DNA from: Planctomycetota bacterium
GTDB lineage: Bacteria; Planctomycetota; UBA1135; UBA2386
Assembly (NCBI GenBank): GCA_016794425.1
Contig: JAEUHR010000058.1
Coordinates: 124,001-188,000, forward strand
Length of the DNA: 64,000 nt
Direction of reading: 5' to 3'
Shown one piece after another: positions 56,448-64,000 of the stretch. Position 1 is the stretch's first letter. The number at the start of each line of letters is the position of its first letter. The notes beneath the pieces are model-generated. The model worked only from the letters and a program-made list of their open reading frames with translations. It was not told the origin of the DNA and made no database searches. The translations under genes and the position numbers were made by a program.

Positions 56448-58105
56448 GGCCGGATCCTGACCTTGCGGACCACGATGCCGACGAACTCGTGCGTCTCGAG
56501 CACTTCGACGCGCGGGTGGCGCAGCAGCGCCTCGTGCGTGCCGTCGACCGACTCGTTGGGGTGCCAGAGGTCGCGCACCAGATAGCAGACGTCGTCGGGC
56601 CCGCGTTCGGCGAGCCGCAGCTCGGCCGGATCGGCGGCCGTGCGGTAGACGCGCAGTTTCGCACCGTCGAGCAGCCGCCGGTTGTGCGCAGCGAAGTCCG
56701 CGAACACGCGTTCGGCCCAGCCGCCGAGCGCGTCACCGAGCCGCCGCCGCACCTTGGCGCCGATCGCCGCCGGCTCGGCCGGCGGCGTCAGGTTCTTCAC
56801 GTCCTGGATGCGTTCGTCGTAGTAGCTCAGCGAGCGCGGGTTCGGCGTCGGCGTGAACACCGGTCGGCCGGCGCCGCCCTGGTCGATCTCGTGGCCGAGC
56901 CAGGCTGCTGCCGCGCGCCAGTCGGCGTTCGGCTTGTAGACGGTCCAACGGTCGGTGTGGTGCCGGAACAGTGCGACCAGCACCGCGGTCGCCATCACCA
57001 GTACCGCGACACCGAGCCAGCGCGCGAGCGTGGTCGGCAGCGCCGTCAGGCCGCGGCCGGCCAGCAGGAACACGAACGGCAGCGACGCCAGCGCGCTGCG
57101 TTCGGTGTAGGTGCGGCCGAGGTCGGCCCACGCCGCCACCAGCAGGAAGCCCGGAATCGCCAGCAGGCACGCCGGGACCAGCAGGCCGAGCGGCCGCTCG
57201 CGGCGCGCGCGCCAGACGCCGAGCAGACCGGCGCTGCAGAGCACGATGCCGAGGGCCTGGGCGCCGAGGTGGGCCAGCGCGTCGACGTTCGTGCCGACCG
57301 CCGGCAGCGTGTGGCCGGTCCAGCACCACTCGAACACGAACGCGAACAGTTCGTCCAGCGTCATCGCGCGCAGATAGTCCTGCGACGTCTCGAACTCGCC
57401 GAGCGCGCGCTTGCCGAGCACGAAGGCGCCGAGCACCAGCAGACCGATCGCGTGCACGACCATCAGCCGGCGGGTCGCCGGCGTGAGTCCGCGCAGCAGC
57501 GGCACGAGCACCGCGAACAGCGCGACGAACACCGCCAGGTAGTAGTGCAGGGCCAGCATCACGGCCGTGTTGGCGGCGTGCAGCCACCACAGGCGCGGCT
57601 GGCGCGGCGCCGCCGGGTCGGTCAGGCGATCGACGCAGCCGACCGCGAGCAGCGCGCACAGCACCATCGGCGCGTAGAGCCGCGCCTCGACCGAGTACCA
57701 CACGTGCACCGGCGACAGCGCCAGCAGCGCCGTGGCCCACAGCGCCGCGCCGCGGCCGACCAGCCGGTGGCCGGCCCAGAACAGCAGCGGGATCGCGGCC
57801 AGCCCGCACAGCAGCGGCGGCGTCCGCATCGACCAGGCATGGTCGCCGAACACGCCGTTCCAGCAGTGCATGAACGTCACGTACAGCGGCGGATGGATGT
57901 CGACGTACAGCGTCGCGAGCAGCTGTGCCCAGGTGCCGATGCGCTGGTCGGACATGCACGCTTCGTCGAACCAGACCGCGCGGTCCATCAGCGGCAGCCG
58001 CAGCGCGAGGCCGACTGCGACCAGCAGCACGAGCAGCCAGCGGGCATCGCGGCGGGCGACCGTAGCCGGGTCGTGCACGGTCGATGGTGGGGGCAGGTCG
58101 CGCAT
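56444..58105 (-). CDS. PMT/GT39-like membrane glycosyltransferase
   Basis: 553 residues from ATG at 58105. About 10-11 membrane segments. GT-C motifs: WFDEAC with D47/E48 after the first helix and DIHPPLY at 69-75. Dolichyl-phosphate-mannose-type mannosyltransferases and ArnT share these; they transfer a sugar from a polyprenyl carrier to a protein or lipid on the outer face. The C-terminal 150 residues are a soluble domain. Coupled to the GT2 gene downstream. Confidence 0.82.
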   Translation of the reverse strand: MRDLPPPSTVHDPATVARRDARWLLVLLVAVGLALRLPLMDRAVWFDEACMSDQRIGTWAQLLATLYVDIHPPLYVTFMHCWNGVFGDHAWSMRTPPLLCGLAAIPLLFWAGHRLVGRGAALWATALLALSPVHVWYSVEARLYAPMVLCALLAVGCVDRLTDPAAPRQPRLWWLHAANTAVMLALHYYLAVFVALFAVLVPLLRGLTPATRRLMVVHAIGLLVLGAFVLGKRALGEFETSQDYLRAMTLDELFAFVFEWCWTGHTLPAVGTNVDALAHLGAQALGIVLCSAGLLGVWRARRERPLGLLVPACLLAIPGFLLVAAWADLGRTYTERSALASLPFVFLLAGRGLTALPTTLARWLGVAVLVMATAVLVALFRHHTDRWTVYKPNADWRAAAAWLGHEIDQGGAGRPVFTPTPNPRSLSYYDERIQDVKNLTPPAEPAAIGAKVRRRLGDALGGWAERVFADFAAHNRRLLDGAKLRVYRTAADPAELRLAERGPDDVCYLVRDLWHPNESVDGTHEALLRHPRVEVLETHEFVGIVVRKVRIRP

Positions 58106-58155
58106 CCGGACGGGCGGCAGGATATCGGAAACCGAGCGCGCTTCGCCTGTGCGAT

Positions 58156-60030
58156 TCAGCGTTCGAGTCCCAGCGTCTGCCGCACCCAGCGCGGGTAGTC
58201 GCGATCGAACGCGAACGTGACCGGCCGCCGCGTGCGCCGGGTCGCGACGAAACGATCGCCGGTGATCGCGCCGGTTTCGAGCAGCACCGGGAACGCAGGC
58301 GACAGGTCGATCGTGGTCGGCACCTCGAGGCCGCGCATCACGAACGCGTCGCCGAGCGCGTAGGTCGTGGGCCGCACGGCCCATTCGCCGGACGGCAGCG
58401 GCCGGCCGAGGAAGAACGCCGCCAGGTCGATCGTGCCAAAGGCGGCGTCGGCGGGCCCGTGGTCGGGCACGAGGCAGCACAGGTAGCCGGTGGCCGTGAA
58501 CAGCGTGAGCCGGAACCACGCCGGCCGTTCGCCGCGCGCCCGCAGCACCAGTGGGCGGCTGCCGTCGACTGCGGCGGTGAGGCGTGGCCGCGACAGGTCG
58601 ACGACCCCGTCCGCGCCGATGTCGCCGTCGAGCGTCAGCTCCGGCAGCGGCGGCGGCGGCGCGATGGGCGCGAGCGCCCGGTCGGCGATGCGCCACGCCG
58701 AGCCGAGCGGGGGCGCGACATCGGGTTCGAGCCGGAACACGCCGGGGCCGTCGACGATCGGCCGCAGCGCGAACAGCGCCGTGCCCCGGGAACGGAACGG
58801 CGGCTGCAGGACGCGGTCGATGCCGAAGTGGAACTGCAGGCTGGTGCCGGTGGCGTTCGTGCGCGGCAGTCCGGCCACGAACAGCGGCGCCGCCGCGCCG
58901 CCGTCGGCGAGCTGCTGCAGCACGGCGTCGATCGCGCGCGACTCGCGGTCGGCGCGCACGACGTCGGCGCGGATCTGCCACAGCGGCCAGGCCCAGCTCG
59001 TCAGCACCAGCGCCGTGACGACGCGACCCGGCGCCGCCAGCAGGCCGACCAACGCCGCGGTCGGCAGGTACCAGTAGCGCAGGTTGTGCACGTTGTCGGC
59101 GCTGGCGAGGAACGTCGCCATCGGCGCGCAGGCGACCACGAACAGCGGCACCGCGACGAGGCGCTGCGGCGCCCGCAGCGCCAGCACCAGCGCGGCCAGC
59201 ACCGGCAGCGCCGCCAGCCACGCCGCTGCCGTCCCGCCGCCGCTCCAGCGCATCGGCACCAGCAGGTCGGCCGCCGTGCGCGCGAGCCCCGCGGCCATCG
59301 TGCCCGGGTCGAACTGCATCGCGTCGTAGCCGCCGACGATCCGACCGAGCACGAACCAGCGCCAGCCGAAGTGCAGCGCGAGCAGCACCCACAGCGGCGC
59401 CGTGGTGCGCCCGGCCGTGCGCAGCCGGGCCGCCAGCGCCCCCTCGGCGCGCAGCGCGACCAGGGCCACGGCCACGAGCGGCACGATCCACGCGAGCTCC
59501 TTGCTGCACAGTGCGCCGGCGAACGCGACCAGCATCGGCCACGCCGGCCCGCGCCGTTCCACGCGGCGCAGCACCAACAGCAGTGTCGCGAAGCACCAGA
59601 CTGCCGTGTGGCTGTCGACGCGACCGACCGCCCAGACGATCGACGCCTGGTGCCCCGGCATGCAGGCCCACAGCAGGCCGCTGGCGAACGCGCGGCCGTC
59701 CGGCAGGAAGCGGCGCCACAGCAGCGCGACCAGCAGCGCGTTCGCCGCGTGCGCGAGCACGTTGCCGAGGTGCGAGACGAACGGCGACGGCCCGCCCAGG
59801 CATTGGTCGGCCCAGAAGCTCAGCGTGATCAGCGGCCGGTAGAACCACCACACGTCGGTGGCCCCGTACTGCGGCCCCGTGAAGTCGGCCAGCGCCCGGC
59901 TCAGGTGCTGCGCGTAGTGCAGGGCCAGCCAGTCGTCGCTCTTCCAGAACGGGTCGACCGGCCACCACACCAGTGCGGCCAGCAGCGGCAGCAGCAGGAA
60001 CCAACGCGGCAGCGGCGGGGGAGCGGTCAC
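58156..60030 (-). CDS. GT-C-like membrane protein
   Basis: 624 residues from ATG at 60030. First helix (FLLLPLLAALVWW) then FWKSDDW with D32/D33, and about 10 more hydrophobic segments over 400 residues; LCSKELAWIVPLVAVALV follows. The layout suggests a GT-C glycosyltransferase related to the TMTC/oligosaccharyl type. The last 170 residues are beta-rich and soluble. The start is 4 nt after the stop of the FabZ-like gene. Specificity unknown. Confidence 0.7.
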   Translation of the reverse strand: MTAPPPLPRWFLLLPLLAALVWWPVDPFWKSDDWLALHYAQHLSRALADFTGPQYGATDVWWFYRPLITLSFWADQCLGGPSPFVSHLGNVLAHAANALLVALLWRRFLPDGRAFASGLLWACMPGHQASIVWAVGRVDSHTAVWCFATLLLVLRRVERRGPAWPMLVAFAGALCSKELAWIVPLVAVALVALRAEGALAARLRTAGRTTAPLWVLLALHFGWRWFVLGRIVGGYDAMQFDPGTMAAGLARTAADLLVPMRWSGGGTAAAWLAALPVLAALVLALRAPQRLVAVPLFVVACAPMATFLASADNVHNLRYWYLPTAALVGLLAAPGRVVTALVLTSWAWPLWQIRADVVRADRESRAIDAVLQQLADGGAAAPLFVAGLPRTNATGTSLQFHFGIDRVLQPPFRSRGTALFALRPIVDGPGVFRLEPDVAPPLGSAWRIADRALAPIAPPPPLPELTLDGDIGADGVVDLSRPRLTAAVDGSRPLVLRARGERPAWFRLTLFTATGYLCCLVPDHGPADAAFGTIDLAAFFLGRPLPSGEWAVRPTTYALGDAFVMRGLEVPTTIDLSPAFPVLLETGAITGDRFVATRRTRRPVTFAFDRDYPRWVRQTLGLER

Positions 60031-60034
60031 GCGC

Positions 60035-60514
60035 TCACAGCATCGTGCCGAGCAGCTCGAGTTCGAGCGTCATCTGGCCGTTGCAGAACGCCTGCGCCGG
60101 CATGCGCGCGAGCCGACGGCCCGAGACCTTCATGTCGCCCGACACGAAGTACATGCGCGCCGGTGGCACGATCATGCCGCGGAAGCGCACCTCGTTGAGT
60201 CCGGCGAGGCCGATGAACCGGTCGATCTCCCACTCGCTGGTCAGCTTGATCAGCACGGTCGCGATCTGCGCCGCGCCCTCGATCATCAGCACGCCCGGCA
60301 TGATCGGCTTGCCGGGCACGTGGTCCTTGGCCCACCAGGCGTCGGCGGTCCAGTCCTTGTAGCCGACCGCGAGTTTTCGCTCGCGATCGAAGTGGCAGAT
60401 GCCGTCGAGCAGCTGGAACGTGCCGCGGTGCGGCAGCAGCGAGCGCAGTTCCTCCTGCGGCAGCACGTCGCGGCTCAGGTCCAGGGCGTTCAGGTCGACG
60501 AGAGGTTGGCCCAT
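60035..60514 (-). CDS. fabZ: FabZ-like 3-hydroxyacyl-ACP dehydratase
   Basis: 159 residues, hot-dog fold. LLPHRGTFQLLDGI for the first block and HVPGKPIMPGVLMIEGAAQ, where H65 and E79 are the likely catalytic pair. Dehydrates (R)-3-hydroxyacyl-ACP in fatty acid synthesis; in this position, ahead of lipid-linked glycosylation genes, it may serve a special lipid. The long N-terminal extension (1-20) is a little unusual. Confidence 0.82.
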   Translation of the reverse strand: MGQPLVDLNALDLSRDVLPQEELRSLLPHRGTFQLLDGICHFDRERKLAVGYKDWTADAWWAKDHVPGKPIMPGVLMIEGAAQIATVLIKLTSEWEIDRFIGLAGLNEVRFRGMIVPPARMYFVSGDMKVSGRRLARMPAQAFCNGQMTLELELLGTML

Positions 60515-60577
60515 GGCGGGCGCAATCTAGCGAACCGCGCGGTCGCCCGGAAGCCGGAAGCGCGTGCCCGCCGTCGG

Positions 60578-61693
60578 TCAGCGCAGCCGCACCAGCTGGA
60601 ACTCGACCGGGTTGGTCGGCTCGCCGTCGCGCAGCGTCACGATGCGGTGGGTGCGCTGGAAGCCGTCCTTGAACACGTCGATCTGCCAGCGCCCGGGCGG
60701 CAGGTGTTCGAACTTCACGTTGCCGCCGAAGTCGGTCGGCAGCTCGACCTCGGTCAGGCGCGGCCGATCGGTCGCGGTCGCCTTCACGGTCGCTTCGGCG
60801 ATGCCGTAGCCGATGGTGTCGTGCACGCGCACCGCCAGCGCGATGCCGCGCGGGATCGTCAGCGTATGACCCTGGCCGCGCACCGACGCCTGGAAGGTCG
60901 TATGGCCCGGCTGCACGCTGAGCCGCTGCGGTTCGCCGATCTTCTGGCCGCCGATGCTGGTGTGCACGTCGTAGTCGCCGGCCAGCACGTCCTCGAAGAC
61001 GACGCTGCCGAAGTTGTCGCTGGTGCCGGTATGGCGCTGGCGGCCGAGCGGTTCGCCGACCGGCAGCATGTGCACGTCGACGCCGATGCACGGCCCCTGG
61101 TCCTGGTCGCGCAGCAGCAGCGAGAACGGTGCGCCCGGCGTGATCGTCAGCACGACGTCGTCGACCAGCGGCGTGCCGGCGTCGATCGTCAGCGTGCGCC
61201 GCGAGCCGTTCAGGCCCGGCGAGAACACCGTGACCACGTACGGGAACTCCGAGAACGGCACGTCGCGCACTTCGAACGTCGGCGTGCCGGCACCGCGCTG
61301 CACCGGCACGATCGTGCGCCACGGATTGCGGAACACGCCGCCGGTGACGGCCTGCCGCGCTTCTTCGACGGCGACCGAGATCGACTGGATCCGGTCGAGG
61401 GCCGACACGGCCAGCTGGATGTCGCCGCGGATCACGCCCGAGGTCCAGCCGGCGGTGTCGACGCGGCGGTCGTGGTTCGCTTCGACCGCGACCGCGGCGG
61501 TCGTCGGCGCCGTCGCTTCGCTCGGGGCCGCGACCGTGTCGCCATCGTGCGCGACCGCGTCGGCCGGCACTTCGCCCGCAGGGCTCGACGGAGGCAGTTC
61601 GACGGCGAGGCTGTCCTGTGTCGCCAGCAGGATGCCGGCGGCGGCGCACAGGGTGAGCACGCCGAGCAGGATCAGGGTGTCGCGGAGTCGCAT
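60578..61693 (-). CDS. Membrane-anchored protein with carboxypeptidase-regulatory-like domains
   Basis: 371 residues. One N-terminal membrane helix (LILLGVLTLCAAAGILLA, about 7-24), a low-complexity linker (A, P, V, E) and then beta-sandwich units: about 145-250 (FEVRDVPFSEFPYVVTVFS) and about 280-360 (GIAEATVKATATDRP, LPPGRWQIDVFKDGF), the latter typical of CarboxypepD_reg-like domains. Likely periplasm-facing. Transcribed divergently from the gene at 61838. Confidence 0.65.
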   Translation of the reverse strand: MRLRDTLILLGVLTLCAAAGILLATQDSLAVELPPSSPAGEVPADAVAHDGDTVAAPSEATAPTTAAVAVEANHDRRVDTAGWTSGVIRGDIQLAVSALDRIQSISVAVEEARQAVTGGVFRNPWRTIVPVQRGAGTPTFEVRDVPFSEFPYVVTVFSPGLNGSRRTLTIDAGTPLVDDVVLTITPGAPFSLLLRDQDQGPCIGVDVHMLPVGEPLGRQRHTGTSDNFGSVVFEDVLAGDYDVHTSIGGQKIGEPQRLSVQPGHTTFQASVRGQGHTLTIPRGIALAVRVHDTIGYGIAEATVKATATDRPRLTEVELPTDFGGNVKFEHLPPGRWQIDVFKDGFQRTHRIVTLRDGEPTNPVEFQLVRLR

Positions 61694-61837
61694 CGGGGTG
61701 GGGCGGGGGCTGCTGCGCACCGAATAGTAACCCGCGAACCGACGGCAACCGATCGCGGTGGCCGCGGGCGGCCCGCCGGCCGCATCGGCGTCTCGCGCTG
61801 AGACAGGTCGTTGTGGGGCTCGGCTACGATCGCGCCC

Positions 61838-63376
61838 ATGGTTCGGCGACTGTCGGTTCTCGCAACGCTGTGGCTCGGCGGGGTGGTCGGTACCGCCGCG
61901 GCGCAGGCGGATCCGAGCCCGCTGTTGGCCCTGGTGCCCGACGACGCGGTCGCCGTCGTCGTGGTCGCGGCGCCGGTGCCGCTGCAGCGGGCCCTGGCCG
62001 CGCTGGTCGAACCGCTGCCGGCGGAACTGCCCGACGAACTGCGGGCGCAAGTGGGTCTGGGCCTCGTCGCGCTGCGGCGCGCGCTCGGTGGCCCGGTCGG
62101 TGCCTGGCTCGAAGGTGTCGCCGGCGGCGGTGCCGTGCTGGCGTGGCGTCCCGCGGCGACCGGGCCGCGCTGGTGGGGCGCGCTGCGGCCGACCGATGCC
62201 GCCGCAGCGGCGGCGTTCTGCGACGCGCGGCTGCCCGGAGTGCGGCGCACGCTGCGCGACGGCCTGCTGGTGCTCGGCGACGACACTGCCGCGACGACCG
62301 GCCGTTGGCCGCGCACCGACCTCGCCGCGCGCGCGGCCGTGACCGTGGGTGCGGTGGCCGCGGTCGATCTGGCGGCGCTGCGCGATCGCTTCGGCGGCGC
62401 GGCGCTGGCGCGGCAGGATGCGCGCACGTTCGCGCTGGCGCCGATCGTGCACGCGCTGCAGCACGCCGACTGGCTGCAGCTGCAGTGGACCGCGGCGGGC
62501 GACCGCACCGAACTGGTTGCGACCGCCGCGGCGGCGTGGCCGCAGGCCACCGTCGTCCCGGTCGCGGCCGGCGCGCCGTCGTTCGAGGTGCTGGCCGCCT
62601 TGCAGCTCGACCGCGACGTGGCGGCGCTGCTGCGCGAACCCGAGCGCTGGCTCGATGCCGACGGCGTGCAGGCGGTGCGCAGCTTCCTGTCGATCGCCGA
62701 CGGGCTCGACGGACCGCGGTCGTCGTTCGTCGACGACCTGGTCGCGCAGCTGCCGGCGCCGTGGTCGCTGCACGTGCTGGCAGCCTCGCCCGGCGACGCG
62801 GACGACGACGCGCCGCCGATCGAGCTGCCGGAGTTCGTGCTGTCGGCCGCGGTCGCCGACGAACGCGCGGTCGCGGTCGCGCTGCGCGCCGCGGGCCTGC
62901 TGGCGACGATCGCCAACGCCGAACGCGCACAGCGCGGCCAGGCGCCGTTCCTGGTCCGCACGTGCCGCGACGAACAGGGCCACGGGCTCTGCGCCGAGCC
63001 GCCGCCGTGGCGGGGCCCCGGCGCGCCGCCGACCGAGCAGGGGCTGTCGCCGACGCTGTGGTACGGCGGCGGCCGGCTGGCGCTGGCGAGCACGCAGCGG
63101 GCGGCGCGCCTGGTGTGCTCGGCGGCGGCGCTGCCCGGCAACGGGCCCGGCGACCGGCTCGTGCTGTGCGGTCCGCTGCTGGCACGCGCGATCACGGCCA
63201 ACCGCGACGTGCTGGCGCTGGCGCGCATGCTCGACGAGGGTGAGGATGCGGCGGTTGCGCAGCGGTTCGTCGCCACCTTCGCGGCGGTCGCGGATGCGAT
63301 CGCCGGCGTCGAGGTCGCGGTGACGCAGGACGGCGCCGCGACCCGGATCGCACTGACCGCGGAGCGCCGCCGATGA
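61838..63376 (+). CDS. Exported protein of unknown function, possibly leaderless
   Basis: 512 residues. Signal peptide LSVLATLWLGGVVGTAAAQA, then LLALVPDDAVAVVVV as in DUF3352-like proteins. Mostly A, R, L and V; no catalytic motif. The ATG at 61838 is only 7 nt after a -10-like TACGAT (61825-61830) and has no Shine-Dalgarno. The frame extends upstream to 61811 without a better start. The stop overlaps the start of the DUF1800 gene. Confidence 0.6.
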   Translation: MVRRLSVLATLWLGGVVGTAAAQADPSPLLALVPDDAVAVVVVAAPVPLQRALAALVEPLPAELPDELRAQVGLGLVALRRALGGPVGAWLEGVAGGGAVLAWRPAATGPRWWGALRPTDAAAAAAFCDARLPGVRRTLRDGLLVLGDDTAATTGRWPRTDLAARAAVTVGAVAAVDLAALRDRFGGAALARQDARTFALAPIVHALQHADWLQLQWTAAGDRTELVATAAAAWPQATVVPVAAGAPSFEVLAALQLDRDVAALLREPERWLDADGVQAVRSFLSIADGLDGPRSSFVDDLVAQLPAPWSLHVLAASPGDADDDAPPIELPEFVLSAAVADERAVAVALRAAGLLATIANAERAQRGQAPFLVRTCRDEQGHGLCAEPPPWRGPGAPPTEQGLSPTLWYGGGRLALASTQRAARLVCSAAALPGNGPGDRLVLCGPLLARAITANRDVLALARMLDEGEDAAVAQRFVATFAAVADAIAGVEVAVTQDGAATRIALTAERRR

Positions 63377-64000
63377 GCGATCCGCTGGCGCGCTGGGAGC
63401 CGACGGCCCGCGATCCGTTCGACCTGGCCAAGGTCGGCCACCTGCTGCGGCGCGCGGGCCACGGCGCGCCGCTGCGCACGCGCCGCGAGCTGGTGCGCGC
63501 CGGTCTCGACGCAGCACTGGCGTTCGTCGCCCCGCCGCCGGCCGAGGCCGCGCCCGTCGACCTGCTGCTGCGCGAGGCGATCGCGTTCGCCGACGCGGAC
63601 CGCGTGCGGGCCTACCGCGTCTGGCTGGTGCTGCAGGGTGCGCACCCGCTGCGCGAACGCACCAGCTGCTTCTGGCACGACCACTTCGCGACCGGCAACC
63701 AGAAGGTGCAGGACCCGCGCGCGATGGCGCTGCAGCTGGCGACCTTCGATCGCCTCGGGCTCGGCTGCTTCGACGACCTGCTGCGCGCGATGTGCCGCGA
63801 TCCGGCGCTGCTGCGCTGGCTCGACAACGACCTGAACACGGCGCGGCAGCCGAACGAGAACTTCGCGCGCGAACTGTTCGAGCTGTTCACGCTCGGCCGC
63901 GGCGCCTACGGCGAGGCCGACGTGCGTGAGGCCGCGCGCTGCTTCACCGGCTGGCACGTGCGCGACGGCGTCTTCCACCTGCAGCCACACCTGCACGACG
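63373..64000 (+). CDS. DUF1800-family protein, 3' end outside window
   Basis: 209 residues visible, no stop before the window ends. Family landmarks: HLLRRAGHGAPLRTR near the N-terminus, RTSCFWHDHFATGNQKV, NENFARELFELFTLGRG and CFTGWHV. DUF1800 proteins are common in Planctomycetota and usually neighbour a DUF1501 gene. No signal peptide is seen. ATG overlaps the preceding stop (ATGA), so both are translationally coupled. Confidence 0.88.
   Translation, partial: MSDPLARWEPTARDPFDLAKVGHLLRRAGHGAPLRTRRELVRAGLDAALAFVAPPPAEAAPVDLLLREAIAFADADRVRAYRVWLVLQGAHPLRERTSCFWHDHFATGNQKVQDPRAMALQLATFDRLGLGCFDDLLRAMCRDPALLRWLDNDLNTARQPNENFARELFELFTLGRGAYGEADVREAARCFTGWHVRDGVFHLQPHLHD

Overview
The window is 64 kb of very GC-rich DNA with densely packed genes, many of them joined by 4-nt start/stop overlaps. 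It looks like a chromosomal segment of a diderm bacterium, most likely of the Planctomycetota. The grounds are several large secreted proteins (FG-GAP repeats, nidogen-like beta-sandwiches, a glucose/sorbosone-dehydrogenase propeller with PKD domains, a DUF1800 protein), lipoproteins with clear lipoboxes, an LpxH-like hydrolase and the L28 type. This lineage call is inference; no rRNA is present.

Layout. 1-4.7 kb: two tandem glycine-rich surface (lipo)proteins, the first cut by the window edge. 4.7-11.4 kb: a translationally coupled operon (amidohydrolase, NrnA, metallophosphoesterase, CutA, SLC13 transporter, GT-C-like membrane protein). 11.5-16.7 kb: a secreted unknown, then on the minus strand ComM/YifB and a YdbS/YdbT-like PH-domain pair. 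16.9-18.2 kb: rpmB, a small membrane protein and a candidate ncRNA. 18.4-23.4 kb: degenerate GGDEF protein, NtrC-type regulator, GH42-like protein, LpxH-like protein. 23.4-23.9 kb: a structured non-coding region with a 25-bp inverted repeat. 23.9-32.6 kb: housekeeping genes (cmk, plsC, rpsA, tyrS) with a lipoprotein and a very large repeat protein.

32.6-34.9 kb: initiator tRNA-fMet followed by an accessory patch, an orphan Imm40-family immunity gene and an FRG-domain gene. 35-46.6 kb: mainly exported proteins. 46.7-48.3 kb: two tRNA-Gln, a dGTPase-like gene, tRNA-Glu. 48.5-51.9 kb: PDZ protein, sugar-nucleotide epimerase, GT2-TPR fusion with a long terminator-bearing leader. 52.5-55.7 kb: rluA-like, truD, mtnP. 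55.7-60.5 kb (minus): FabZ-like protein with three membrane-glycosylation genes, possibly a lipid-linked glycosylation operon. 60.6-64 kb: exported unknowns and the start of a DUF1800 gene.

No insertion sequence, phage, integrase or CRISPR array was seen. The most unusual parts are the non-coding structures (17.9-18.2, 23.4-23.9 and 51.9-52.5 kb), the Imm40/FRG patch and the glycine-rich tandem.
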